From Pseudomonas sp. RIT623 (GTDB taxonomy: Bacteria; Pseudomonadota; Gammaproteobacteria; Pseudomonadales; Pseudomonadaceae), in the NCBI RefSeq assembly GCF_004519305.1, contig NZ_SOZA01000008.1:124001-188000 (forward strand): a stretch of DNA of 64,000 bases. The letters are read 5' to 3'. The notes under the pieces are model-generated. The model did no database searches. It was not told where the DNA came from and worked only from the letters and a program-made list of their open reading frames with translations. Made by a program: the position numbers and the translations under genes. Shown piece by piece: positions 1 to 8,223 of the stretch. The stretch's first letter is position 1; each line of letters opens with the position of its first letter.

Positions 1-898
1 TCGCCGTTTTGCCGCCGGGTACGTGCAGGTACGACATCACGCTTTCGGTGAGCTCGGTTGCCAGCCTGACCGCCTCCTTGTTACGGGCCATGACGCCTGC
101 CACCAAGCCTTCGATCAAGGCCAGCACGGCCATGTTGGAACTGGTCATCACCGGATGATCGGCAGGCGCGTACAGCACATGATGGGCGATAGGTGCCAGG
201 GGCGATGCCGGGGAGTCGGTGATCGCCAGGACCTTGGCCTTGCGCTCCATGGCAAAGCGCGACAGTTGCAGGGTGTCCTGGGAGTAGCGCGGCAGGGCAA
301 TCGACAGCAGCACATCGGCCTCGCCGATCGCCGCCAGCCGGTAGGCGGCATTCTCGTTGCCGCCCTCCATGCTGATGGCGCAGGCGTCGCGGCAGAACGG
401 GACCAGGGTCGAGGCCGCCAGACCGGCCAGGTAGACGCTGTTGCCAAAGCCCAGTACATAGACCTTGCGCGCGTTGATCAAGGTGTCGAGGAAGGCTTCG
501 AAGGCTTCGACCTGGTTGATGCTGGCGGTGGTCGCCAGGTTGCTGCTGGCGCTCTGGATCTGCTCGTGCAGGCCAAATTCGCCGCCTGGGCGCTGGGCCA
601 GTTCGTTGCGCAGCTTGTCCACTGGCGAGACCATCTGTTGCAAGGTCGCCACCAACTCGGCCTTCATGCCGCTGTAACCGCCCAGGTCGAGGGCCTTGGC
701 CAGGCGATTGACCGCCGCCGGCGAGGTGGCGGTGGCCTGAGCCATGTCCTCGATGGTCAAGGTCGCGGCCTTGAGCGGGTGGCGCAGGATGTAGTCGGCG
801 ACCTTGCGCAACGACGGTGGCAGGTTGCCCAGGCTCTCGGACAGTTTGCGCATCACCGGCGCGGTGTAGACCGTGGTGTTCTTCGAATGGCTGGACAT
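1..898 (-). CDS. RpiR/MurR-family transcriptional regulator (3' end beyond the window)
   Basis: The reading frame opens at an ATG (898) and runs without a stop to the left edge, so the C-terminus is missing. About 299 residues are visible, close to the usual full length. The N-terminus (about residues 15-85) has the helix-turn-helix typical of RpiR regulators, with a DMAQATATSPAAVNRLAKAL-type recognition segment. From about residue 130 comes a SIS sugar-phosphate-binding domain (KVYVLGFGNSVYLAG, then VLLSIALPRYSQDT). It lies last in the minus-strand ABC operon, 81 bp after the ATPase gene. That suggests it regulates this importer, the position argR takes in the P. aeruginosa aot operon. The effector cannot be read from the sequence. 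Confidence 0.85.
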   Translation of the reverse strand, partial: MSSHSKNTTVYTAPVMRKLSESLGNLPPSLRKVADYILRHPLKAATLTIEDMAQATATSPAAVNRLAKALDLGGYSGMKAELVATLQQMVSPVDKLRNELAQRPGGEFGLHEQIQSASSNLATTASINQVEAFEAFLDTLINARKVYVLGFGNSVYLAGLAASTLVPFCRDACAISMEGGNENAAYRLAAIGEADVLLSIALPRYSQDTLQLSRFAMERKAKVLAITDSPASPLAPIAHHVLYAPADHPVMTSSNMAVLALIEGLVAGVMARNKEAVRLATELTESVMSYLHVPGGKTA

Positions 899-979
899 CC
901 GTTGCGAAGCTCCGTGAAAGATGGCCGACAGTGTATCCCAAGGCGCTGCGTGGCGGCCTGCCAGGCAGCGCCACGCACC

Positions 980-1744
980 TTACTTGAGGCTGCCGGCGAG
1001 GAACTGGCGCAAGCGCTCGGACCGCGGCCGGACCAGCACCTCCCGTGGGTGGCCGTGCTCCTCGACGACGCCCTGGTGGAGGAACAGCAACTGGTTGGAG
1101 ACTTCCCGGGCAAAGCCCATTTCGTGGGTGACTACGACCATGGTGCGGCCCTCCCGGGCCAAGTCCTGCATGACCTTGAGCACATCGCCGACCAGTTCCG
1201 GGTCGAGGGCCGAAGTGGGCTCGTCGAACAGCATCACCTCCGGTTCCATGGCCAGCGCCCGGGCGATCGCCACGCGCTGCTGCTCGCCGCCGGACATATG
1301 CGCTGGATAGGCGTCGCGGCGATGGCCGACGCCGACCTTGTCCAGATAATGCTCGGCCTTGTCACGGGCATCCTTGCGGTTGCTACCCAGTACCTGCACC
1401 GGGGCCTCCATGACGTTTTCCAGGGCACTCATGTGCGACCACAGGTTGAAATGCTGGAACACCATGCTCAGGCGCGCGCGCAGGCGCTGCAATTGCCGAG
1501 GGTCGGCGGCGCGCAGGCCGCCGCGCGGGCATTGGCGCAGCTTGAGCTGTTCGCCATTGACCAGGATCTGCCCGGCGCTGGGTTGCTCGAGCAGGTTGAT
1601 GCAGCGCAGGAAGGTGCTCTTGCCCGAGCCGCTGGAACCGATGATGCTGATCACATCGCCGGCGCCGGCCTGCAGGGAAACCCCTTTGAGCACCTGATGC
1701 GCGCCATAGCTTTTATGCAGGTCGTGTACGTGCAGTTTGGTCAT
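980..1744 (-). CDS. Polar/basic amino acid ABC transporter ATP-binding protein (HisP/AotP-like)
   Basis: This 254-aa protein is the cytoplasmic ATPase of a polar amino acid importer. It shows the Walker A GSSGSGKS near residue 37, the Q-loop [12 protein letters not shown], the signature MSGGEQQR, Walker [16 protein letters not shown] and the H-loop VVTHEMGFA. The LWSHM stretch after the Q-loop is typical of HisP/ArtP/AotP members. It follows the AotO-like gene by 19 bp on the same strand. Permease and binding-protein genes lie upstream, so it most likely powers uptake of arginine, ornithine or a related cationic compound. Substrate identity is inferred from family and gene order only. Confidence 0.92.
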   Translation of the reverse strand: MTKLHVHDLHKSYGAHQVLKGVSLQAGAGDVISIIGSSGSGKSTFLRCINLLEQPSAGQILVNGEQLKLRQCPRGGLRAADPRQLQRLRARLSMVFQHFNLWSHMSALENVMEAPVQVLGSNRKDARDKAEHYLDKVGVGHRRDAYPAHMSGGEQQRVAIARALAMEPEVMLFDEPTSALDPELVGDVLKVMQDLAREGRTMVVVTHEMGFAREVSNQLLFLHQGVVEEHGHPREVLVRPRSERLRQFLAGSLK

Positions 1745-1763
1745 CTTTGGCTACTCACGGTTG

Positions 1764-2876
1764 TCAGTCGCTGAACAAGCGACCCTGGCGAATGGGGGTG
1801 TTACCGGCGACCTTGGCCAGCCACAGGCCGGGCTGGGCGAAGCGCAGGCGCTCACGGGCATAAAGCACGCCGTCGGTGCTGGCTCGCACCACGCTGTGGC
1901 GGTCGCTGAGCGGGTCGATGACCTCGAACAGCGGGTCGCCAACCCGTACCTGGGCACCCAGCGGTTGCAGGTAGCTCACCACCCCGGGGTGCTCGGCATA
2001 GGCATACTGGGCGCCGGCGAACGGCGTGGCCTGGCAGCACTGCTCGGGCGCCGCCGGCCAGCGACCGCTGATCAGGCCTTGCTCGGCGAGGTAGCCAATA
2101 ATGTGCTCGGCGCTGGCCTGGCACCGCTCGCGTTCGGTATCGGCCATGCCGCGCAGCTCCACGGTGGTGGCCACGCAGGCCAGCGGTATCTCGGCTTCGG
2201 GGAAGTACTCACGCAGGCGCAGCCAGGGCAGCGCACAGGCCTCATCGAAGGCATCGCCACCGGCGTCTTCGGCCAGCAGCGCGGCTTCGGCGCCCAGGCG
2301 CGCGGCCAGGCCGCGCAGTCGCGGCCAGTGCTGCGGCATGGCGTAGAGCAGCATCACCGACTCGAAGTCGCAGTGCAGGTCGAGCACCAGATCGGCGTCG
2401 CAGGCATGGCGCAGCAGCAGGCGGCGCAAACCGTCCAGTTCGGACTGGGCCGGCGGCAACTCGTCCAGGCTCTGCAGCATGGCCTGGCGGATGACCTCGG
2501 TGTTGTGCCCGCCATCGTGGCCCAACTGGCCCTCCAGGCGGGCTGCCAGGACCTCGGTCAGCGCCGGGAAATCGCGGTTGAAGTTCTTGCCGCTGTTGAA
2601 TTCGAAGCGCCCTTGGTGGGTGGCCTGGAACATCTGGCCGATGCCGATCGGATTGGCCAGCGGCACCAGTTCGAGGGTACCGGTCAGACGGCCCTGGGCT
2701 TCGAGCTCGAGCAACCGGCGCTTGAGCTCGATGGCCACGCGCATGCCAGGTAGTTCGTCGGCGTGCAGCGAGGCCTGGATATAGGCCTTGCGAGGGCCGC
2801 AGCCAAAGCGCAGCACGCGCAGGGTGCGCTGGGTGCCGCAGGCGCTCCAGGGCAACAGGTGGTCGATTTGCTGCAT
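1764..2876 (-). CDS. Succinylglutamate desuccinylase/aspartoacylase-family protein (AotO-like)
   Basis: This 370-aa protein has the zinc carboxypeptidase fold of the AstE/AspA family. The metal motif LHADELPG supplies His and Glu near residues 38-41, and DLVLDLHCDFES supplies the second His. The C-terminal part (about residues 285-360) resembles the beta barrel found in this family. It sits between permease and ATPase genes, as aotO does in P. aeruginosa aotJQMOP. A role in deacylating or processing the imported substrate is plausible but unproven. The start at 2876 leaves a 9-bp gap after the upstream permease and has a ggagc-type ribosome site. Confidence 0.86.
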   Translation of the reverse strand: MQQIDHLLPWSACGTQRTLRVLRFGCGPRKAYIQASLHADELPGMRVAIELKRRLLELEAQGRLTGTLELVPLANPIGIGQMFQATHQGRFEFNSGKNFNRDFPALTEVLAARLEGQLGHDGGHNTEVIRQAMLQSLDELPPAQSELDGLRRLLLRHACDADLVLDLHCDFESVMLLYAMPQHWPRLRGLAARLGAEAALLAEDAGGDAFDEACALPWLRLREYFPEAEIPLACVATTVELRGMADTERERCQASAEHIIGYLAEQGLISGRWPAAPEQCCQATPFAGAQYAYAEHPGVVSYLQPLGAQVRVGDPLFEVIDPLSDRHSVVRASTDGVLYARERLRFAQPGLWLAKVAGNTPIRQGRLFSD

Positions 2877-2885
2877 GAACGCTCC

Positions 2886-3584
2886 TTAGTGCTTGCGCGG
2901 GGCCAGGTAGGCCAGCCAGCGGCGCTCGGCCAGCTTGAACAGGCGCACCAGCATGAAGGTCAGGGCCAGGTAGATCAGCCCGGCGGTGATGAACGCCTCG
3001 AAGGGCAGGTAATAACGGGCGTTGAAGGTCTTGGCCGCGCCGGTGATGTCCACCAGGGTGACGATCGAGGCCAGGCTGGTGGTCTGCAGCATCATCAGCA
3101 CCTCGTTGCTGTATTGCGGCAGGGCCCGGCGCAGCGCCGAGGGCAGCAAGATGCGCCGGTACAGTGTCAGGCGCGACATGCCCACCGCCCGCGCCGCCTC
3201 CAGCTCGCCGCGCGGCGTGGCGCGCAGGCTGCCAGCCAGCAGCTCGGCGCTGTAGGCACTGGTGTTGAGGGCGAAGGCCAGGCAGGCGCAGAAGGTCGCG
3301 CTGGACAGGTACGGCCACAGCACGCTTTGGCGCACGGCTTCGAACTGGGCCAGGCCGTAGTAGATCAGGAACAACTGCACCAGCATCGGCGTGCCGCGGA
3401 TCACATAGGTGTAGAGCCACGCCGGCGCGCGCAGCAGGCAGTTGCGCGAGACCCGCAGCAGCGCCAGCGGGATCGCCAGGGCCAGGCCGCAGGCCAGGGA
3501 CACCAGCAGCACCTTGAGGGTCAGGGCGATGCCATTGAGGTACAGCGGCAGGTTCTGCCAGATCAGCAAGTAGTCGAGCATCAT
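2886..3584 (-). CDS. Amino acid ABC transporter permease (HisM/AotM-like)
   Basis: This 232-aa inner-membrane permease has about five transmembrane helices. It carries the polar amino acid family signature (LYTYVIRGTPMLVQLFLIYYGL) and the EAA loop GELEAARAVGMSRLTLYRRILLPSALRRALPQYSNE, which contacts the ATPase. It is downstream of the second permease gene with a 10-bp gap, the usual order for a heterodimeric HisQ/HisM-type channel. The product should pair with the protein encoded at 3595-4284. Confidence 0.92.
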   Translation of the reverse strand: MMLDYLLIWQNLPLYLNGIALTLKVLLVSLACGLALAIPLALLRVSRNCLLRAPAWLYTYVIRGTPMLVQLFLIYYGLAQFEAVRQSVLWPYLSSATFCACLAFALNTSAYSAELLAGSLRATPRGELEAARAVGMSRLTLYRRILLPSALRRALPQYSNEVLMMLQTTSLASIVTLVDITGAAKTFNARYYLPFEAFITAGLIYLALTFMLVRLFKLAERRWLAYLAPRKH

Positions 3585-3594
3585 CGCGGGCTCC

Positions 3595-4284
3595 TTACAG
3601 CTCGGCAGGCTTGAGGCCCACCGAGTAACGTTTTTCCACGCCCTTCAACAGCAGCAGCGAGACACTGGTCAGCAGCAGGTACAGCGCCGCCACGGCGAGG
3701 AAGAAGGTGAACGGCTGGTGAGTCGCATCGGCGGCGTTCTTGGCCTTGAACATCATGTCCTGCAGACCGATCACCGAGATCAGCGCGGTCGACTTGGTCA
3801 GCACCAGCCAGTTGTTGGTGAACCCCGGCAGCGCCAGGCGCACCATTTGCGGCAAACTGATGCGCCAGAACACCTGCCAGGGCGCCATGCCATAGGCGGC
3901 GCCGGCCTCGGCCTGGCCCGCGGGCAGGGCCAGGAACGCACCGCGGAAGGTTTCCGAAAGGTAGGCGCCGAAGATGAAGCCCATGGTGCAGACCCCGGCG
4001 ATGAATGGGTTGATGTCGATGTACTGCTGGTAGCCCAGGGCCAGCGCGAGGCGGTTGACCAGGTCCTGGCCGCCGTAGAACACCAGCAGGATCAGCACCA
4101 GGTCGGGAATGCCGCGCACCACCGTGGTGTAGACCTCGCCCAGGGCCGCCAGCCAGCGCAGCGGCGACAGCCGACACAGCGCGCCGAACAGGCCCAGGCC
4201 GATGGCCACGGCCATCGCCAGCAGGGCCAGGTTGATACTCAGCCACGCGCCATCGAGGATGCTCGATCCATAGCCATGCAGCAT
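3595..4284 (-). CDS. Amino acid ABC transporter permease (HisQ/AotQ-like)
   Basis: This 229-aa permease has several transmembrane helices, the segment VYTTVVRGIPDLVLILLVFYGG and an EAA loop (GQAEAGAAYGMAPWQVFWRI). I chose the ATG at 4284, not an in-frame GTG at 4293, because the purine-rich aaaggg then sits at proper spacing. The GTG would lie almost on top of it. The gene follows the binding-protein gene by 12 bp and belongs to the same operon. With the 2886-3584 product it should form the translocation channel. Confidence 0.9.
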   Translation of the reverse strand: MLHGYGSSILDGAWLSINLALLAMAVAIGLGLFGALCRLSPLRWLAALGEVYTTVVRGIPDLVLILLVFYGGQDLVNRLALALGYQQYIDINPFIAGVCTMGFIFGAYLSETFRGAFLALPAGQAEAGAAYGMAPWQVFWRISLPQMVRLALPGFTNNWLVLTKSTALISVIGLQDMMFKAKNAADATHQPFTFFLAVAALYLLLTSVSLLLLKGVEKRYSVGLKPAEL

Positions 4285-4296
4285 GATGGGCACCCT

Positions 4297-5073
4297 TTAT
4301 TGACCGTAGATATCGAACGGGAAGTACTTGCTCTGCACCTGCTGGTAGGTGCCGTTGGCGCGGATCGCGGCGATCGCGGCGTTGAAGCGCGCCAGGTTGA
4401 CGCTATCGCCCTTGCGCACGGCGATGCCGGCGCCACGGCCGAAATACCGCGGGTCGTTGATGTCCGGCCCGACCAGGGCGAAACCTTGGCCGGCGGCGGT
4501 CTTGATGAAGCTTTCCTCAGTATTGACGCTGTCGGCCAGGGTGGCATCCAGGCGCCCGGCGGTCAGGTCGAGGAAGGCCTCGTTTTGCGCCGCGTAGCGG
4601 ACGATCTCCACGCCGGCCGGCTCAAGCTGCTCGGTGGCGAAGCGGTCGTAGGTGGAGGCGCGCTGTACCCCGAGCCGCTTGCCCTTGAGCTCCACGGCCG
4701 GGTTGTGCAACTGGCTGCCGGCCTTCATCGCGAACTTGCCGGGGGTGTGGTAGTAGCGGTCGGTGAAGTCCACTGACTTGAGCCGATCTTCGGTAATCGA
4801 CATCGACGACAGCACGGCGTCGATCTTGCGCACTTTCAACGACGGGATCATGCCGTCGAACTCCTGGATCACCCACTGGCACTTCACCTGCATCTGCGCG
4901 CACAGGGCATTGCCGATGTCGTAGTCGAAGCCGGCCAGCTCGCCGGCGGGGGTGCGGTAGGAGAAGGGTGGGTAGGCGGCCTCGATGCCGATGCGCAGGC
5001 TGTCCTGTTCGGCCTGGGCGAATGCGCTCAGGGCACAGAGTGCCAGCGCGAGGGGAAGTCCGGTCTTGTTCAT
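4297..5073 (-). CDS. Periplasmic amino-acid-binding protein of the ABC importer (HisJ/AotJ-like)
   Basis: This 258-aa protein begins with a signal peptide (MNKTGLPLALALCALSAFAQA) followed by an SBP family 3 fold. The start LRIGIEAAYPPFSYRTPAGELAGFDYDIGNALC and the later MIPSLKVRKIDAVLSSMSITEDR are classic for lysine/arginine/ornithine/histidine binders. It is the first gene of the minus-strand operon, so the promoter should lie in the AT-rich stretch at about 5140-5200. The exact ligand is not determinable, but cationic amino acids or opine-like compounds are likely. Confidence 0.92.
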   Translation of the reverse strand: MNKTGLPLALALCALSAFAQAEQDSLRIGIEAAYPPFSYRTPAGELAGFDYDIGNALCAQMQVKCQWVIQEFDGMIPSLKVRKIDAVLSSMSITEDRLKSVDFTDRYYHTPGKFAMKAGSQLHNPAVELKGKRLGVQRASTYDRFATEQLEPAGVEIVRYAAQNEAFLDLTAGRLDATLADSVNTEESFIKTAAGQGFALVGPDINDPRYFGRGAGIAVRKGDSVNLARFNAAIAAIRANGTYQQVQSKYFPFDIYGQ

Positions 5074-5459
5074 GTTTTCGACTCCGGTGGGTAGGGCGGT
5101 ACCGGCCAGCTGGCGTAGCCAGCGGTGGCATCGGTGAAACGAAAAATGACACGTTTAATTTCACAAATCAATACAATGAAAATAAACATATCAAAGCTGG
5201 CGACTGATGGTCTGGCCCGGTAGGCGCGACCAACCCAGCGGTGCCAGGATTCATCTTTGAAACGAGCGAGTGCCACCGCTAACAGCCGAAGCCACATAGG
5301 GTTCTGCCCAAAGGCTGCAGGACAGTGCCGAGCAGGCTTTACCCCATAACCAACTGGCCTAACGGGCCGTGCGCGCAGAGGCTAGTCTTTGCAATCGTGA
5401 GCTAACTATTAAAAAGGTTGATATCGGTCCTGCGCTTGCCGTGGGGGATCGGAGGTTTC
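5074..5459. promoter_or_regulatory. Divergent intergenic region between importer operon and lipoprotein gene
   Basis: This 386-bp stretch has no convincing gene. Positions 5140-5200 are strikingly AT-rich (aaacgaaaaatgacacg, then aatttcacaaatcaatac) and probably hold the importer promoter on the minus strand. The right part (5380-5425) likely holds the promoter of the lipoprotein gene at 5460. No operator could be assigned. Confidence 0.5.
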
Positions 5460-5813
5460 ATGAAACGCTCGATGACAGGCCTGGCACTGGCCGCCAGCGC
5501 GCTACTGGCCGGTTGCGCGCATGACCCGGATATACGCGCAGGCCACGACAACACCTTCGGCGCCACGACGCAAAGCCCGTCGCAATACCTGGGTTGCGTG
5601 AAGAGTGAGTTGCCAGGCTCGGTACAGACCTTCCTGGTGCAGGGCCAGGATACCCTGGAGCTGTACGTTGCCAGCACCGACCCGAACAAGGCCGACGGCC
5701 TGGTCAAGGTCAGCTTCACTGGTGGCCAGCACCCGTACTCGGCGTACCAGCGCAACGCCTGGTACGACCATGGGCGCTTGCTCGATGCCGCGCAGATGTG
5801 CGCCAGGAGCTAG
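5460..5813 (+). CDS. Small conserved lipoprotein
   Basis: This 117-aa protein has a lipoprotein signal, MKRSMTGLALAASALLAGC, with the lipobox LAGC. The mature part is soluble and contains SQYLGCVKSELPG and a C-terminal AAQMCARS, so at least one disulfide is possible. The ATG at 5460 is preceded by ggagg at good spacing, which favours it over an upstream in-frame start. It is probably anchored in the outer membrane. The function is not recognised. A 26-bp motif seen again at 25561 begins directly after its stop codon. Confidence 0.8.
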   Translation: MKRSMTGLALAASALLAGCAHDPDIRAGHDNTFGATTQSPSQYLGCVKSELPGSVQTFLVQGQDTLELYVASTDPNKADGLVKVSFTGGQHPYSAYQRNAWYDHGRLLDAAQMCARS

Positions 5814-5839
5814 TGTGGTGTTGTGCAAATACGGTCCAT
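5814..5839 (+). repeat. 26-bp motif directly after a stop codon (copy 1)
   Basis: tgtggtgttgtgcaaatacg and the next six bases follow the lipoprotein stop at 5813. The motif matches 25561-25586 at 23 of 26 positions. The remaining sequence up to 6035 has no gene and includes a small palindrome, agtacaaatgtact. Confidence 0.55.
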
Positions 5840-6035
5840 CAGCCATGAGTGTATTTTTAGCTCAGCAAGGCTTCGCGGCGGATCGTAGCCCACGCTGCCA
5901 GGCGGGGCTGTTCGCCCCAGGTGTGCAGCGCCGGAGTACAAATGTACTACCTGCGTTGGATGGGCACGAGGGCAGCTGTCTCGACTACGCTGAAGTGGCT
6001 GGCGATTCGAACCTGCAGCCCAGCGGAGGTCGACC

Positions 6036-6932
6036 ATGAAAGGTTTCGACAAGGCGCTCGATAACTTCCAGGATGACATCGCCAACGGCGATCACCTGCA
6101 TGCCATCAACTGTTTGAACGAATTGTTGACCGAGTACCGACAGGGGCTTTGCGACACACTCTGGCGGGAAACCGTGATCGACCATTGCCGCCAGCACCCT
6201 ATTTTCCAACTGCTCAAGGAAGACCCCTACACCTCGCGGGCCTACGACAAGCCCAGGGGTTATCCGGGCGACGCGGTGATGCTGGACTTTGCCTACTACC
6301 AACAGCCGCCGGCCGATGCCAGCGCGTTGGGCAAACGCATCTTCGACGTCGTGACCGCCAGCCCGAATGCGCTCAGCGTGCGCTGGCGGCGCGTGCACAT
6401 CGCCGGCCTGATCGAACAGATCGCGCTTCGACAGCAGGCCCTGTCCATCCTCAGCGTTGCCTGCGGCCACTGCCGCGAACTGGAGTTGCTCGAGCCTACG
6501 ACCCGGGCGCGTATCAGCCGTTTTGTCGCGCTCGACAACGATCCACAGACCCTGGACGAGGCCAGGCGAGGCGCCCCCGAGATCACGCCATGGCACTGCA
6601 ACCTCAAGCAACTGCCCGCGCGAGATGAGCACAGCGGTTTCGACTTCATCTACAGCATCGGCATTTATGACTACCTCACCAGCAGCCAGGCAAGTCAGCT
6701 CACGGCCTGGCTGATGGCCATGCTCAACCCAGGGGGAAAGCTGCTGATCGCCAACTTCACCATCGACAACTGGGGGCGCGGCTACATGGAGGCTTTCATG
6801 GACTGGAACCTGGTGGTGCGCTCCCGTGAGCAGATGAGGGCGTTCATACCCCGGGGCGCATCGCCGCACACCTGCCTTTATTACGACCCGTACCGCAACG
6901 TCATCTACCTGTTGCTGAGTCGGCCGGCCTGA
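6036..6932 (+). CDS. Class I SAM-dependent methyltransferase, PhcB/3-OH-palmitate methyl ester synthase-like
   Basis: This 298-aa protein has an N-terminal helical region (1-60), then KPRGYPGDAVMLD (about 72-84). As I recall, that motif is characteristic of the family including Ralstonia PhcB, which methylates a hydroxy fatty acid to make a quorum signal. A Rossmann methyltransferase follows: motif I LSVACGHCRELE near 139-150, an acidic ALDNDPQTLDEA, and a post-motif region NPGGKLLIANF. The ATG has a ggagg site eight bases upstream (gcggaggtcgaccatg). No partner sensor such as PhcS/PhcR is adjacent, so a signalling role is only a hypothesis. Confidence 0.78.
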   Translation: MKGFDKALDNFQDDIANGDHLHAINCLNELLTEYRQGLCDTLWRETVIDHCRQHPIFQLLKEDPYTSRAYDKPRGYPGDAVMLDFAYYQQPPADASALGKRIFDVVTASPNALSVRWRRVHIAGLIEQIALRQQALSILSVACGHCRELELLEPTTRARISRFVALDNDPQTLDEARRGAPEITPWHCNLKQLPARDEHSGFDFIYSIGIYDYLTSSQASQLTAWLMAMLNPGGKLLIANFTIDNWGRGYMEAFMDWNLVVRSREQMRAFIPRGASPHTCLYYDPYRNVIYLLLSRPA

Positions 6933-7020
6933 GCCTAGTCGCGATGTGTTCGCTGGGTGCTGCGTTGAGGTACTATCGCCTCCTCGCAACGGCGCTAAAC
7001 CGCGCCAGACAAAGGACTGT

Positions 7021-8223
7021 ATGCCCACCAAGTCGCCCGTGCGCCGCCTGCTTGGCTGTTTCGTTCTCGCCGCGCTCGCCGGCTGCCAGCCAGACCCCGC
7101 GCCGCCCCTGGACCAGCAACTGTATATCTGGCAGCGCCAATGGCGCCCGGCCCACGCCCAGGCCCTGGCCGACAGCCGGGCGGATTTCTCGACCCTCAGG
7201 GTGCTGGCGCTGCAGGCCCAGCCCAAGGCGGGGTGGAGCAGGGCGCTGGTCGACCTGCCCCGGCTCAAGGCTGATGGCCGCCCGCTGATCGCGGTGGTGC
7301 GCCTGGACGGCCAGCTTCCCGCGCTTGACCTGCAGGCCGCCCAAGCCCAGATCGCTCGGCTGCTGGCGGACTGGCAAGCCGCCGGCGTGATCCCAGAGGG
7401 GCTGGAGATCGACCATGACAGCGCCAGCGCCCGCTTGCCTGGGTATACCGCCTTCCTCGTGAACCTGCGCGAACAACTGCCGCCCGCGATGAAACTCAGC
7501 ATCACCGCCTTGCCAGCCTGGCTCGCCAGCCCGCACCTGGTGAAGTTGTTGCAGGCGGTGGACAGCAGCGTGCTGCAGGTACACGCGGTCAGCGACCCGC
7601 GCCGTGGCCTGTTCGATCCGATTCAGGCCAGGCAATGGGCCAAACGCTGGAGCCGCGTCAGCGACAAACCCTTCTACCTGGCCTTGCCCGCCTATGGCGT
7701 TGCGCTGCTGCCTGACAGCGGTGGCGCGCCGGTGGTGGAAAGCGAAGTCCCCTTGAACCGTGCCGGCGAGCGCCACGAGCTGCTGGCCGATCCGCAGCAG
7801 TTGGTCGACCTGGGTCGGCAACTGCGCAAACAGCCACCTGCCCACCTGGCCGGGCTGATCTGGTTCCGTCTGCCGCTGCCCGGCGACCGCCGCGCCTGGA
7901 GCCTGACCACCCTCAAGGCCGTGGCGCGCGGCGAAGTGCTCGCCAGCCAGTGGCGGGTCGAGCTGTCGGAGCAGGCGGGGCTGTACGACATCAGCCTGGC
8001 CAACGTCGGCAACCTCGACTTGCCGTTGCCCGCCCAGGTGGCCCTTGCCGTCGAGCTGTGCGACACCGCGGACGCCGTGAACGGCTACCGCCTGCAGCAG
8101 TCCCGCGAACATCTGTTTTTCAACCGCCAGTCCAGCGCGCGCGTCGCCGCTGGCGGCCGGCGCGCCCTTGGCTGGGCACGCTGCCATGGCATCGATCAAG
8201 GAGCGTGGAATGTCTACCCCTAA
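7021..8223 (+). CDS. DUF3142 domain lipoprotein
   Basis: This 400-aa protein has a signal ending in a lipobox (LAALAGC). It then has a TIM-barrel-like DUF3142 region: LYIWQRQWRP at the start, LEIDHDSASARLPGYTAFL near 135, LSITALPAWL, and a C-terminal beta domain (VELSEQAGLYDISLANVGN). The family resembles glycoside-hydrolase-like barrels, but no enzyme activity is established to my knowledge. The start MPTKSPV is preceded by aaagga. Its stop codon lies 14 bp inside the next gene, so the two are translationally coupled. Confidence 0.82.
   Translation: MPTKSPVRRLLGCFVLAALAGCQPDPAPPLDQQLYIWQRQWRPAHAQALADSRADFSTLRVLALQAQPKAGWSRALVDLPRLKADGRPLIAVVRLDGQLPALDLQAAQAQIARLLADWQAAGVIPEGLEIDHDSASARLPGYTAFLVNLREQLPPAMKLSITALPAWLASPHLVKLLQAVDSSVLQVHAVSDPRRGLFDPIQARQWAKRWSRVSDKPFYLALPAYGVALLPDSGGAPVVESEVPLNRAGERHELLADPQQLVDLGRQLRKQPPAHLAGLIWFRLPLPGDRRAWSLTTLKAVARGEVLASQWRVELSEQAGLYDISLANVGNLDLPLPAQVALAVELCDTADAVNGYRLQQSREHLFFNRQSSARVAAGGRRALGWARCHGIDQGAWNVYP

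Noticed and set aside
23..1774. Long plus-strand open frame (583 codons) opposite the RpiR and ATPase genes
   Set aside because: It is antisense to two well-motivated genes, its product is Gln/His/Gly-rich with no domain, and such frames are common opposite high-GC genes.
5985..7505. 506-codon minus-strand frame opposite the methyltransferase
   Set aside because: The plus-strand genes have ribosome sites and motifs; the antisense product is low-complexity.
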